Shown here: positions 55,682 through 64,000 of the stretch, one piece after another
How positions within the stretch are numbered: the stretch's first letter is position 1
How the letters are laid out: the number at the start of each line of letters is the position of its first letter
DNA from: Flavobacteriales bacterium
GTDB taxonomy: Bacteria > Bacteroidota > Bacteroidia > Flavobacteriales_D > Crocinitomicaceae
Assembly (NCBI GenBank): GCA_947460825.1
Contig: CANHHA010000008.1
Location: 1 to 64,000 of the forward strand
DNA length: 64,000 nucleotides
Reading direction: 5' to 3'
The notes under the pieces: model-generated
What the model was told of the DNA's origin: nothing
What the model saw: only the letters and a program-made list of their open reading frames with translations
Database searches by the model: none
Translations under genes and position numbers: made by a program

Positions 55682-56689
55682 ATGAAATCGTTAATATCCT
55701 TTTTTATACTTGCATTATTCGGACAGGTTCGTGCTCAGGATGAACCTGTAGCAATTCATGATTTTAAAAATCAACACGTTATTTATGCAGACCTTGGAAT
55801 AAGTCCCGCACCGTTCAATCTTAGCTATCCGTTTCCATATGAGGCCAGCCCATTGAAATACAAAAATAATTTCAAACCTATTTTAGGCCTCGCGTATGCA
55901 TACAAATGGTTTTCCATGCGCGTCGCATTTCCCGTGTTACCTGGAGTTCGTTCCGTAGAAAAATATGGTAAATCAAAACAATTTGGTATTGGATGGGATT
56001 ATAACTTTAAGCGGCTCTATACTGATTTAGATTTTAGAATAATTCAAGGATACGCCATAAAAGAGGCTTACACTTTTGATACGAGCTTGACGGAAAATAC
56101 GCCAAACAACATCTTACCAGGCCTTGGCTCCCTTAATCTCGCGCTGAACTTATGGTATTTTAATACCGATGATTTTAAAATGAATGCACTGCAAGGAAAG
56201 CGGGCTCATTTTGAAAAACAAGTGCATACTTGGTATGTAAAGGGCACCTTAAATTACTTTGGGGTAACCCATGGTTCTGAGGATATCATTCCATCGCTGC
56301 TGCAGGATCCTCTACAATCTAAAACAAGCGCACAAAGTTATTCAGCCCTTGATTTTGGTATAATTCCAGGATATGCCTACGCGAACCGTATAAACAATTG
56401 GCAATTCTCTGGCTGGGCAGGAATCGGTCCAGTAATTCAATCAAAATTTTACACCCTTGAAACAGGAGTTCAAGGTTTTTTAGGCTTAGCTCCGCGTTAT
56501 GACATTAGGTTGGTAGGTGGTTATTCCAATAATCAGCGATTCTTCTTATTGGCGGCAAATTTTGACAATAAATCAATCGCATTTAATACCCTCGCTTACA
56601 AGCAATACTTTTATACCATTAGGTTGGTTGCAGGAATACGAATACCTCCTAAAACATCGAATCCAACAAATGGTCGTCAACGGAATTAG
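55682..56689 (+). CDS. DUF4421-type outer-membrane barrel protein
   Basis: A 335-residue exported protein with a signal peptide (ending GQVRAQ). The rest is strand-rich with regular aromatic/glycine alternation (LGLAYAYKWFSMRVAFPVL, KQFGIGWDYNFKRLYTDLDFRI in pieces, WQFSGWAGIGPVIQSKFYTLE), ending VRLVAGIRIPPK-like. This matches DUF4421 family barrels of Bacteroidota, whose function is not known. It stands alone on the plus strand and overlaps the 3' end of the convergent hutU gene by 41 bases. Confidence 0.75.
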   Translation: MKSLISFFILALFGQVRAQDEPVAIHDFKNQHVIYADLGISPAPFNLSYPFPYEASPLKYKNNFKPILGLAYAYKWFSMRVAFPVLPGVRSVEKYGKSKQFGIGWDYNFKRLYTDLDFRIIQGYAIKEAYTFDTSLTENTPNNILPGLGSLNLALNLWYFNTDDFKMNALQGKRAHFEKQVHTWYVKGTLNYFGVTHGSEDIIPSLLQDPLQSKTSAQSYSALDFGIIPGYAYANRINNWQFSGWAGIGPVIQSKFYTLETGVQGFLGLAPRYDIRLVGGYSNNQRFFLLAANFDNKSIAFNTLAYKQYFYTIRLVAGIRIPPKTSNPTNGRQRN

Positions 56690-58646
56690 GTAACGTAACC
56701 CTAAGATTTGGCTCAATTTCCATGGCGCGTTTAATGGCATAGGTTGCATTTGGGTTTCTTGCCCAATTCCTGCGGGCAATCCCATTGTTTACATCCCAAT
56801 GAAGCATCATTTGAAGATTAACAGAGGCACGATCTGATCCATCAAGGAGCATACCGAAACCGCCATTGATTACCTCACCCCATCCTACACCACCACCATT
56901 ATGAATAGAAACCCAAGTAGCTCCTCTAAAACTATCCCCAATGACATTCTGAATTGCCATGTCCGCTGTGAAGCTTGAACCATCGTAAATATTACTGGTT
57001 TCGCGGTACGGTGAATCTGTTCCTGATACATCATGGTGATCTCTACCTAGAATCACCGGGCCAATTTCACCGCAGGAAATTGCCTCATTAAACGCCTGTG
57101 CAATCCGCATGCGTCCCTCGGCATCGGCATATAAAATACGTGCCTGCGACCCAACCACTAAGCGATTTTCTTGTGCGCCTTTGATCCATTGAATGTTATC
57201 CAACAGTTGTAATTTGATTTCATCGGGGGCTTCTTCAAGCATTTCTACTAAGACCTGCCGTGCAATTTCATCTGTTTTTTGCAAATCGATTGGCTCGCCA
57301 GAGGCGCATACCCATCGGAAAGGACCAAATCCATAGTCAAAACAAAAAGGACCTAAAATGTCTTGAATGTAAGAAGGATATTTAAAATCCAATCCATTTG
57401 GAGCCATCACATCAGCTCCAGCACGCGAAGCCTCCAATAAGAATGCATTACCATAATCGAAAAAATAAGTTCCTTGCGCCGTGTGTTTATTTACGATTGC
57501 CACGTGACGACGAAGCGAATCATAAACCCGCTCCTTGAATTTGGCTGGATCTTCAGCCATCATTTGATTGGATTGTTCATAGGTCAATCCTGCGGGATAA
57601 TATCCACCAGCAAATGGATTATGCAAGGAGGTTTGATCGGAACCCAAATCCACAAAGATGTCTTGTTCGGCGAATGCTTCCCACACCTCAATTACATTAC
57701 CGAGGTAGGCAATCGATACGACCTCATTAGAAGCCAATGCACGTGAAACACGCTCACACAATGCCGGAATCTCAGTAATTACTTCGTCTACCCAACCTTG
57801 GGAGTGTCGCGTATGCACCGCTTTTGGATTTACCTCTGCGGTAACACTTACCACACCGGCTATATTTCCTGCTTTAGGTTGCGCCCCACTCATTCCACCT
57901 AAACCAGCAGTAACGAATAACTTGGTATTTGGATTCCGATTGGAAGTAGCAAACCTACGCAGCGCATTTAATACCGTGATCGTTGTGCCGTGAACGATGC
58001 CTTGAGGCCCGATATACATGTATGAACCTGCGGTCATTTGCCCGTATTGGGTGACTCCCAAGGCATTAAATCTCTCCCAATCGTCAGGCTTACTGTAATT
58101 GGGAATCATCATTCCATTCGTTACTACTACCCGAGGAGCATTGCGATGCGAAGGAAAGAGTCCCATGGGATGCCCTGAATACATGACCAAGGTTTGTTCA
58201 TCTGTCATGATCGACAAATAGTGCATCGTCAATAAATACTGGGCCCAATTTTGAAATACGGATCCGTTTCCGCCATAGGTAATTAGTTCATGAGGATGCT
58301 GAGCTACACGGGGGTCCAAATTATTTTGAATCATCAACATAATCGATTTAGCCTCTTCAGATTTTCCGGGATATTCACCTATGGAACGGGCTTTCATTGG
58401 ATATGTCGGACGATAGCGATGCATGTAAATTCGTCCAAATTCGGATAATTCTTGAGCAAATTCGGGGGCAAGCACCTGATGCATGCTGGCAGGAAAATAA
58501 CGCAAGGCATTTTTAAGTGCTAGTTTTTTTTCGGGTGCTGAAAGGATCGATTTTCGTTTTGGTGCATGATTTACTTGGGCATCAAAACCCGGATGTTCCG
58601 GTAAATGTAACGGGATTCCTTTGGATAATTCTTCTTTAAATGTCAT
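56649..58646 (-). CDS. hutU: Urocanate hydratase
   Basis: A 665-residue enzyme of histidine breakdown, converting urocanate to imidazolone propionate with tightly bound NAD+ as electrophile. Motifs include YTYGGNGSVFQNW-like ITYGGNGSVFQNWAQYL, VVTNGMMIPNYSKPDDWE, TAGLGGMSGAQPKAG, MDIG-type loops and HNGGGVGWGEVINGGFGM. The chain is longer than the roughly 555 residues of the Pseudomonas/Bacillus enzymes and matches the longer form found in Bacteroidota and animals. No hutH, hutI or hutG is nearby. Its ATG overlaps the RsmI-like gene stop by 4 bases, an odd partner. Confidence 0.93.
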   Translation of the reverse strand: MTFKEELSKGIPLHLPEHPGFDAQVNHAPKRKSILSAPEKKLALKNALRYFPASMHQVLAPEFAQELSEFGRIYMHRYRPTYPMKARSIGEYPGKSEEAKSIMLMIQNNLDPRVAQHPHELITYGGNGSVFQNWAQYLLTMHYLSIMTDEQTLVMYSGHPMGLFPSHRNAPRVVVTNGMMIPNYSKPDDWERFNALGVTQYGQMTAGSYMYIGPQGIVHGTTITVLNALRRFATSNRNPNTKLFVTAGLGGMSGAQPKAGNIAGVVSVTAEVNPKAVHTRHSQGWVDEVITEIPALCERVSRALASNEVVSIAYLGNVIEVWEAFAEQDIFVDLGSDQTSLHNPFAGGYYPAGLTYEQSNQMMAEDPAKFKERVYDSLRRHVAIVNKHTAQGTYFFDYGNAFLLEASRAGADVMAPNGLDFKYPSYIQDILGPFCFDYGFGPFRWVCASGEPIDLQKTDEIARQVLVEMLEEAPDEIKLQLLDNIQWIKGAQENRLVVGSQARILYADAEGRMRIAQAFNEAISCGEIGPVILGRDHHDVSGTDSPYRETSNIYDGSSFTADMAIQNVIGDSFRGATWVSIHNGGGVGWGEVINGGFGMLLDGSDRASVNLQMMLHWDVNNGIARRNWARNPNATYAIKRAMEIEPNLRVTLPNSVDDHLLDSMF

Positions 58647-59368
58647 GACATTTGAGATTTTCCGATTAAAAATACTACCGGTGATTTAGATAAATCTTTG
58701 GCATGTTCTCTCCAATCTTTAACACTCATGGTTTGAATTCGCTGATTTGGGAGTGTAAGATTTGCTGCGATGCATAATTCACACGTGTCACCCAATTCGT
58801 TTAATAAATCTTCAAGCACATTCATATTTCGAAAAGGGGTATCCATAAATAAATGAGTAACACCGGTTCTGCGCGAATCCATTTCAAAATCTTTCATTTT
58901 TTTAATTCGGTCTTTCCGTTCCTTCGGTAGGTAACCGTGAAAGGTAAAAGACTGCCCTGAGAAACCACTAGCCATCAAGGCTAGTAAAAATGATGAAGGT
59001 CCAACCAAGGGGTTCACAAAAACGCCCTGTGAATGGCAGAGCGCCACCAACTCTGCACCTGGGTCGGCAACACCAGGACAACCTGCTTCAGAGATTACCC
59101 CTACCGAATTCCCTCCAAGTATCGCTAATAAAATTTGCATTACTTCATCTTTCGAAGAACGCTTATTCATCGTATGAAAGGTACATTCATCAATCGGAAA
59201 ATTACGATCCAGTTTACGCAACAAACGCCGCGCAGATTTGATATCTTCCACTGCAAAATGTCTTAAATCACGGATGATTTCAGTGAGCTGTGCTGGTAAA
59301 ATATCGGCAGTAGATTCACCTCCAAGGGTGTTGGGGATTAACCAAAGTATTCCTTTTTTATTTGTCAT
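58643..59368 (-). CDS. RsmI-like SAM-dependent (tetrapyrrole-fold) methyltransferase
   Basis: A 241-residue methyltransferase of the RsmI/tetrapyrrole methylase fold. It has SVGVISEAGCPGVADPGAELVALCH (in pieces: VGVISEAGCPGVADPG), PLVGPSSFLLALMASGFSG and FTFHGYLPKE. RsmI 2'-O-methylates 16S rRNA C1402. This is the shorter paralogue commonly found in Bacteroidota, so the exact target is uncertain. It overlaps the phosphatase gene by 11 bases and hutU by 4, forming a three-gene unit. Confidence 0.85.
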   Translation of the reverse strand: MTNKKGILWLIPNTLGGESTADILPAQLTEIIRDLRHFAVEDIKSARRLLRKLDRNFPIDECTFHTMNKRSSKDEVMQILLAILGGNSVGVISEAGCPGVADPGAELVALCHSQGVFVNPLVGPSSFLLALMASGFSGQSFTFHGYLPKERKDRIKKMKDFEMDSRRTGVTHLFMDTPFRNMNVLEDLLNELGDTCELCIAANLTLPNQRIQTMSVKDWREHAKDLSKSPVVFLIGKSQMS

Positions 59369-59822
59369 TTGTTATGTCAGTTATTAATGCTTCTGTTGCT
59401 TCATTCACTAAGGTAAATACCGCATCGAAGTCCGATTGGTCCCCATAATAAGGATCGGGAACCTCTAGTTGTTTATTTGGGTACAGGTGATCAAGGAGTA
59501 AATAAACTTTCTCACGATCGGCATTCGTAGTCGCTAAACGAAGTACATTGTTGTAGTTACTTTGATCCATTACATAGATGCGATCGAACGCTACAAAATC
59601 TTGTGCTGTAAATTGCCGAGCACGGAGCTCTGAAATGTCTATTCTATTCGCCTTAGCTGTTTGAATCATTCGATGATCTGGAGGGTTTCCAATGTGGTAG
59701 GCGGCAGTGCCTGCGGAATCCACCATCCAAGGCAATTTCTTTTCGGATACCTTGTTGCGCAATAAACCGTCGGCTAACGGTGATCGACAAATGTTCCCTA
59801 AACAAACCATAAGAATTCGCAT
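59358..59822 (-). CDS. Low-molecular-weight protein-tyrosine phosphatase
   Basis: A 154-residue cytoplasmic phosphatase. The P-loop CLGNICRS supplies the nucleophile C7, C12 and R13, and the general acid is D123 in VPDPYYG. This is the family's full length. The ATG at 59822 is preferred over the TTG at 59828 because it gives the conventional MRILMVCLGNICRS start. It is first in the phosphatase-RsmI-hutU unit. No tyrosine kinase lies in the window. Confidence 0.93.
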   Translation of the reverse strand: MRILMVCLGNICRSPLADGLLRNKVSEKKLPWMVDSAGTAAYHIGNPPDHRMIQTAKANRIDISELRARQFTAQDFVAFDRIYVMDQSNYNNVLRLATTNADREKVYLLLDHLYPNKQLEVPDPYYGDQSDFDAVFTLVNEATEALITDITNDK

Positions 59823-59870
59823 GCGCAAAGGTATGATATTCGCAGGTAGACTTGAATAAAAATAGGCAAT

Positions 59871-60908
59871 TTAATCTGTTGGAGATTTTTTTGAATTTGG
59901 ATTTATACCGCTTAAAAATAAGTGCAAATCCTCCCTAATGGTAGTTTCGTATTCTGCTACAATCGTTTCGGGTTCAAACGAAATAATTCGTTCTTTTTCA
60001 AACTTTATCTTGAAATAAATTCTGTTTTTCTGAGAAACACCAAGCGTCGCTATTTGCACATTTCCAACTGAATAATACACATTAAGCATCCCGAGATAAA
60101 TCTTCCCATTCACGTTATACTGTTTTAATAAATAACGTCGCTCAATTTTATGATCCGTATACCCGTTAAAAATTAACTCGATCAAATGAAATGCCTCTGT
60201 TAGATTCTTGATGTTTTCCTGAGACAATTCAAATTGAATTTTGTTTCCTTTACTTTCATCAATATAGATACTCCTGGTTTTTTCAAATTCAGCCAATACA
60301 TCTTGAAAGGAATTAATCGGAAGCTTTACAGCACGGTGTTGATATGCGATTTTTAAGAAATTATCAAAAGCAAAAGGGGCTAAATCTACCTCTTGATTAT
60401 TCAGGTAGAGTTCCTTTCTTAACACATTACATATTTCAGTATATAATTGAATGTACCGGTCAAATTTGGGTACATAATTCTCATCCACATAGAAAAACTC
60501 TTCGTCAATAGAGCGTATTGCATGTTCAATTTTCTGAGCCCCATCAGCTGAGATATGAATTCGAACAATGGAATATTGAAAGATTATATTTTTCAATTCT
60601 TCAGGAGCTAATTTTCCGTCCTGTAGGGATCTGCTCATTACCTTTAAAAACTCATTATACAGTTTTAATTTCTCCTCATAGATGACAGAATTTTTAGTCT
60701 GAATTTCTTGCAAGTCTGTTTGATTTGAAAGTAATAGCAGCGTAATGATGGTTGTTAAAATCGCACCGATAACCCCACTGTTTATATCTTGAACCACTTT
60801 TGGTATATCCTTCTCATGGCCATTAATATTCTGAATTACAACGATAGTTAATGAAATTACTAGGACCACTAATAAATATCTCCAAATCTTTTTAATGCTA
60901 ATCCTCAT
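59871..60908 (-). CDS. Unknown two-helix membrane protein
   Basis: A 345-residue protein with two N-terminal transmembrane helices (about 10-27 and 43-61), followed by a coiled-coil-prone stretch (TDLQEIQTKNSVIYEEKLKLYNEFL, in pieces: TDLQEIQTKN, YEEKLKLYNEF). A large cytoplasmic domain follows, beta-rich near the end (NGKIYLGMLNVYYSVGNVQI). I do not recognise the family with confidence. It lies 16 bases after the glycosyltransferase gene on the same strand, so it is probably co-transcribed with it. Confidence 0.7.
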   Translation of the reverse strand: MRISIKKIWRYLLVVLVISLTIVVIQNINGHEKDIPKVVQDINSGVIGAILTTIITLLLLSNQTDLQEIQTKNSVIYEEKLKLYNEFLKVMSRSLQDGKLAPEELKNIIFQYSIVRIHISADGAQKIEHAIRSIDEEFFYVDENYVPKFDRYIQLYTEICNVLRKELYLNNQEVDLAPFAFDNFLKIAYQHRAVKLPINSFQDVLAEFEKTRSIYIDESKGNKIQFELSQENIKNLTEAFHLIELIFNGYTDHKIERRYLLKQYNVNGKIYLGMLNVYYSVGNVQIATLGVSQKNRIYFKIKFEKERIISFEPETIVAEYETTIREDLHLFLSGINPNSKKSPTD

Positions 60909-60924
60909 GATGCTAGGTGCTTTT

Positions 60925-62022
60925 TTATAAATTAACTTTCCTTCCTTTCCATGTTGGACTCAGGAATAAAATTAAGGTTAATAAAAGTACATTATATAAT
61001 GGGAAAATCACTTCATAGAGTGGAAAAAGTACCCAAGAGTGAATTCGTTTAAATCTAAAAAAATAAGGGGCATAGAATATCAAATCCAGTCCTGTCTTTA
61101 CGAATAACAAAAACAGCATTTCCGAGTATTCCGCCTTGAATAGATATATACCCAATAAGGTATAAAAAACAAGAGATAGTAACGTTTGAATTACCCCTAA
61201 GCTTGTAGCAAAATGATCTTTAACCTTACTTGTTTTTGAAATCCATCGGATGCGCTGATGTAAAAAAGCAAAAATCCCTTTAGGAGCATAGGTATATACT
61301 GCAAGTAAGGGGTCTGAAATCAAACGTATATCCTTTCCGTTTTTTCTAAAATCCCGTAATAGAAATAAATCATCGCCGCTTGATATGTGTTGATGTGAGC
61401 AATAATCATCTGCCGTTAAAAACGCGCTTTTACTAAATAATAAATTCGCTCCACTTGCAATTACTGGTCGAAACAGCCCATATAATCCAACGTTTATTGC
61501 ATTCATTATGTGCAAATCTATTTCTTGCCATAGCTGTCTCTTGGATGGCCCAATTAATATAGCCGGTAGGATCCATAAGTCCGCAGTAGGAAGCTTTTCT
61601 AATTCAGCAAAGAAGTTGTGACCAAAAAAAACATCTGCGTCCAAGGTGAGGTAATAGTCCCCATGAGCATGTTCCATGCCGTATCTAAGTGCCTCCTTTT
61701 TACCGAATTTTTGATCTGGGAGTGATACTAAGGTGATGGGCAAATCATTAACATGTTGCTGAAGATATGCTAGGCCCGTATCATCAGAGTGATCATTAAT
61801 AAAAATGATTTCTAAGGGAAGTTTAATTGAATTCTGCATAGACCCTATGATTCTAGGCAATGAATCGACTTCATTCCGAAACGGAATTAAAACGGTTATT
61901 TTTTCTAATGAAATAGTTTCAGAAGTCTTCGACCGAGCCTTGAACTTATAGCTTGTCCCACCAACACCAACTATTAATGCCAGCAAGAATAAATATATTA
62001 GGAGAAAAACCGTGCTTTCCAT
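60925..62022 (-). CDS. Membrane glycosyltransferase family 2
   Basis: A 365-residue inverting glycosyltransferase. A single N-terminal transmembrane helix precedes the GT-A domain: VLIPFRNEVDSLPRII, IIFINDHSDD, then the metal-binding DAD (128-130) in YLTLDADVFF, SSGDDLFLL and a QRIRW motif. The QxxRW motif is typical of processive or polysaccharide-type GT2 enzymes. Several transmembrane helices form the C-terminus. The sugar is unknown. It overlaps the flippase-like gene by 25 bases. Confidence 0.88.
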   Translation of the reverse strand: MESTVFLLIYLFLLALIVGVGGTSYKFKARSKTSETISLEKITVLIPFRNEVDSLPRIIGSMQNSIKLPLEIIFINDHSDDTGLAYLQQHVNDLPITLVSLPDQKFGKKEALRYGMEHAHGDYYLTLDADVFFGHNFFAELEKLPTADLWILPAILIGPSKRQLWQEIDLHIMNAINVGLYGLFRPVIASGANLLFSKSAFLTADDYCSHQHISSGDDLFLLRDFRKNGKDIRLISDPLLAVYTYAPKGIFAFLHQRIRWISKTSKVKDHFATSLGVIQTLLSLVFYTLLGIYLFKAEYSEMLFLLFVKTGLDLIFYAPYFFRFKRIHSWVLFPLYEVIFPLYNVLLLTLILFLSPTWKGRKVNL

Positions 62023-62915
62023 GTACTCGATATACGTATTAAGGCAAATAAAACGGGAAGTAACACATTAAACCCCCAGGTAAAAAAAGCAGTCAACATA
62101 ATTTCTTCTTTAGGATAGGCAAACCAAGAAAATACAGCCACCGCAATGAGTTCCCGCAAAACAAGTTTACCAAATAAAATGGAAGGAGACCAGGTAATCA
62201 ATCCATAACTTAACATGAGAATAAATAGTTGTTTTAGCTCGAAAGGAACTCCGAATCCGAGCAATAAAAGGTGAAATTGAACAGAAAAAACAAGGTAACG
62301 AACTACACTCCATATTAAAATTTGTGGTTTCATCGGAGTGCGAGGTAATTCTTGAAGTGTACGAATTAACTTCCACCTCCCCCAAGCGTTTGGGTACCTG
62401 AGTTTAAAAAAATACGCGGTCAAACTCAATAGGCATGCACCGATAAAGCATAGGGTCATGTACAGGCGACTCATTCCAAATAAATAACATGAACCTACAG
62501 CGGCAAACAACATGGTCACCGAAAATTGAGCCAATCCGGTAAGCACCCCAGCGCCCATCCATTGGAGATTTCGCATCCGATCTTTAATTCCAAAGCGACC
62601 AAAAGTAGTTGCAATGAATGCCGGCGTGAAAAAGGAAACGACTATCCCCTGAAAAAACGCATGGTATTGATCGGATTGAGGTATATCATACTGATCCACA
62701 CTCCGCTGAAAGCGCTTCCATTCTAACCAAAAATTTATCGGAAATAAAAGGAACGCACAAAACATAAAGAAATAATTAGTGACATTAATCGCCTCAAATG
62801 AAAGCCACTTAAAGAGCAGTTGATAGCAGATTACCGCAAAGCAAGCGAATAAAAGAAATCGAATGAAGACCTCAAGGGTGGCATTAAATTGAGTAGCTTT
62901 ACTTTTCGTTTGCAT
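61998..62915 (-). CDS. UPF0104/AglD-type integral membrane protein (flippase-like)
   Basis: An integral membrane protein of about 305 residues with roughly seven or eight helices, matching the lysylphosphatidylglycerol synthase transmembrane/UPF0104 family (FFTPAFIATTFGRFGIKDRM, LTGLAQFSVTMLFA, LSYGLITWSPSILFGKLVLRE). Such proteins sit beside glycosyltransferases and may move or modify lipid-linked substrates. The ATG at 62915 is preferred over the TTG at 62921, leaving 5 bases to the divergent ruvC start. Function is inferred from context. Confidence 0.78.
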   Translation of the reverse strand: MQTKSKATQFNATLEVFIRFLLFACFAVICYQLLFKWLSFEAINVTNYFFMFCAFLLFPINFWLEWKRFQRSVDQYDIPQSDQYHAFFQGIVVSFFTPAFIATTFGRFGIKDRMRNLQWMGAGVLTGLAQFSVTMLFAAVGSCYLFGMSRLYMTLCFIGACLLSLTAYFFKLRYPNAWGRWKLIRTLQELPRTPMKPQILIWSVVRYLVFSVQFHLLLLGFGVPFELKQLFILMLSYGLITWSPSILFGKLVLRELIAVAVFSWFAYPKEEIMLTAFFTWGFNVLLPVLFALIRISSTWKARFFS

Positions 62916-62920
62916 TTTCA

Positions 62921-63481
62921 ATGGCTGAAGATAGAATAATTCTTGGAATTGACCCCGGAACCACGGTGATGGGGTATGGATTAATCCATGTTAAAAACGG
63001 TAAACTGTCCTTGGTGAATTTCGGAATTATTCAACTTCATAAGTTGCCGAGCCATCCTGACAAATTAAAACGTATTTTGGAACGCATCAACGGATTAATA
63101 GAAGAGTATAAGCCGGATGAAATGGCGATTGAGGCTCCGTTCTTTGGCAAAAATGTACAATCCATGTTAAAATTGGGACGAGCCCAAGGGGTTGCAATTG
63201 CCGCCTGTTTGAATCACAATATCCCATTTGAAGAATATGCTCCTCGTAGAATTAAACAAAGCATTACAAGCAACGGTAACGCCTCCAAAGAACAAGTTGC
63301 TGCCATGTTGCAATCCTTATTGAACTTCGATGAAATGCCTAAGTACTTAGATGCCACGGATGGGTTGGCAGTGGCCGTGTGTCATGTGTTCTCAAAAGGA
63401 GTAGGTGAACACAATAAAGCCAAGGGAGGTGGTTGGAAGAGTTTTATCAAAGATCAATCCCATCGCGTGAAAAAGTCATGA
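62921..63481 (+). CDS. ruvC: Crossover junction endodeoxyribonuclease RuvC
   Basis: A 186-residue Holliday junction resolvase that nicks recombination intermediates after RuvAB migration. Catalytic acidic residues are visible: D11 in ILGIDPGTT, E71 in MAIEAPFFG, and D144/D147 in YLDATDGLAVAVCH. The C-terminal tail is basic. It is separated by only 5 bases from a divergent start, so its promoter lies within the neighbour's coding sequence. It overlaps rnhA by 4 bases (ATGA). Confidence 0.97.
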   Translation: MAEDRIILGIDPGTTVMGYGLIHVKNGKLSLVNFGIIQLHKLPSHPDKLKRILERINGLIEEYKPDEMAIEAPFFGKNVQSMLKLGRAQGVAIAACLNHNIPFEEYAPRRIKQSITSNGNASKEQVAAMLQSLLNFDEMPKYLDATDGLAVAVCHVFSKGVGEHNKAKGGGWKSFIKDQSHRVKKS

Positions 63482-63954
63482 TTAATTGCATACAAATATA
63501 TACAGATGGTTCCTCGAGAGGAAACCCTGGTCCTGGTGGGTTTGGCATTGTTATGAAATTTGGAACGAACGAGAAAACAGTATCCAAGGGCTACAGACTC
63601 ACGACCAATAACCGAATGGAATTATGGGCGGTTATCCATGCATTGGAACTTGTAAATACAAACAAATACCCCATTCATATTTATTCAGATTCAAAATATG
63701 TGATTGAGTCTATTGAAAAAAAATGGGTCTGGGCTTGGGAGAAAAAAGGCTTCAAAGGAAAGAAAAATGAAGACTTATGGAGAAAATACCTTCAACTACA
63801 TCCCAACTATACCCTGAATTTTCATTGGGTTAAAGGACATGCAGGTCATCCCGAAAACGAACGGTGCGATGTGCTCGCAGTGCAAGCAGCAACTTCAACA
63901 AATTTGGGTATTGACGAAGGCTACGAGAAGATGCAAGGACTCGGGTTACTTTGA
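63478..63954 (+). CDS. rnhA: Ribonuclease HI
   Basis: A 158-residue RNase H cleaving the RNA of RNA-DNA hybrids. Catalytic residues are D10 (IYTDGSSRGNPG), E48 (NRMELWAVIHAL), D71 (YSDSKYV) and D131 (ENERCD), with the substrate-binding HWVKGHAGH segment. The ATG at 63478 overlaps the ruvC stop (ATGA) and gives a family-type start. An upstream ATG at 63433 would add 15 residues inside ruvC and is less likely. Confidence 0.96.
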   Translation: MINCIQIYTDGSSRGNPGPGGFGIVMKFGTNEKTVSKGYRLTTNNRMELWAVIHALELVNTNKYPIHIYSDSKYVIESIEKKWVWAWEKKGFKGKKNEDLWRKYLQLHPNYTLNFHWVKGHAGHPENERCDVLAVQAATSTNLGIDEGYEKMQGLGLL

Positions 63955-64000
63955 CCCAATCACCGTTACAAAACCATTTCGGTCAACAGCAGTACCTCCA
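63946..64000 (-). CDS. Possible 3' end of a gene entering from the right (partial)
   Basis: The minus strand is open from the window edge for 17 codons, reading GGTAVDRNGFVTVIGSK before a TAA stop at 63946-63948. The end would overlap the rnhA stop by a few bases. The stretch is too short to name a product, and a chance open frame is possible. Confidence 0.35.
   Translation of the reverse strand, partial: GGTAVDRNGFVTVIGSK

Overview
The window comes from a free-living member of the Bacteroidota, most likely a gliding or adhesin-rich lineage of the Flavobacteriales near Crocinitomicaceae/Cryomorphaceae. The order-level placement is an inference. The evidence is a core type IX secretion (T9SS) gene (sprA), two PorP/SprF-family genes, several proteins with T9SS C-terminal sorting domains (type A and type B/CHU_C), SprB-type repeats, a Bacteroidota-type Mrp without the usual CxxC, and TAnnTTTG-type -7 promoter elements instead of -10 boxes. 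Base composition is AT-rich and fairly even. No phage, insertion sequence, CRISPR array or rRNA was seen.

Layout. 1-655: the start of a secreted-protein gene, then an initiator tRNA-fMet with its own promoter and terminator. The tRNA is flanked by partial copies of itself. 655-2372 (minus): a small type B CTD protein and its PorP/SprF partner. 2513-7837 (plus): a 1774-residue protein with a predicted small outer-membrane barrel followed by 15 Ig-like repeats and a Pro/Lys tail. 7910-10150 (plus): a PpiD/SurA-type periplasmic foldase. 10147-25771 (minus): a tightly packed run, read as sucA, sucB, malic enzyme, ruvA, sprA, GNAT, PI-PLC-like. 25829-28119: a DUF423 gene, then a divergent lipoprotein-mrp-nifU run on the plus strand. 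28135-39789 (minus): a 2464-residue T9SS cargo, an S9 peptidase and an aldehyde dehydrogenase.

39950-50738 (plus) is a five-gene surface-adhesin operon: an unknown secreted protein, two SprB-repeat proteins with 12 repeats each and type B CTDs, a PorP/SprF protein and a PorE-like OmpA protein. 50741-55596 (minus) is a six-gene overlapping operon: methyltransferase, MbnP-like protein with a T9SS tail, di-heme peroxidase (MbnH-like), SUFU-domain protein, EamA transporter and a GLPGLI/DUF4412-like protein. 55682-64000 holds a DUF4421 protein, urocanate hydratase, an RsmI-like methyltransferase, a low-molecular-weight phosphatase, an unknown membrane protein, a glycosyltransferase, a UPF0104 flippase-like protein, ruvC, rnhA and perhaps the end of one more gene.

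How they work together: most of the coding capacity goes to the cell surface. SprA is the outer-membrane conduit of T9SS. The CTD proteins are its cargo. PorP/SprF proteins anchor type B CTD cargo, and the OmpA/PorE-like protein can tie the assembly to peptidoglycan. The points most worth checking are the barrel-plus-Ig protein, the tRNA-fMet locus with repeated tRNA 5' halves, and the MbnP/MbnH/SUFU operon.
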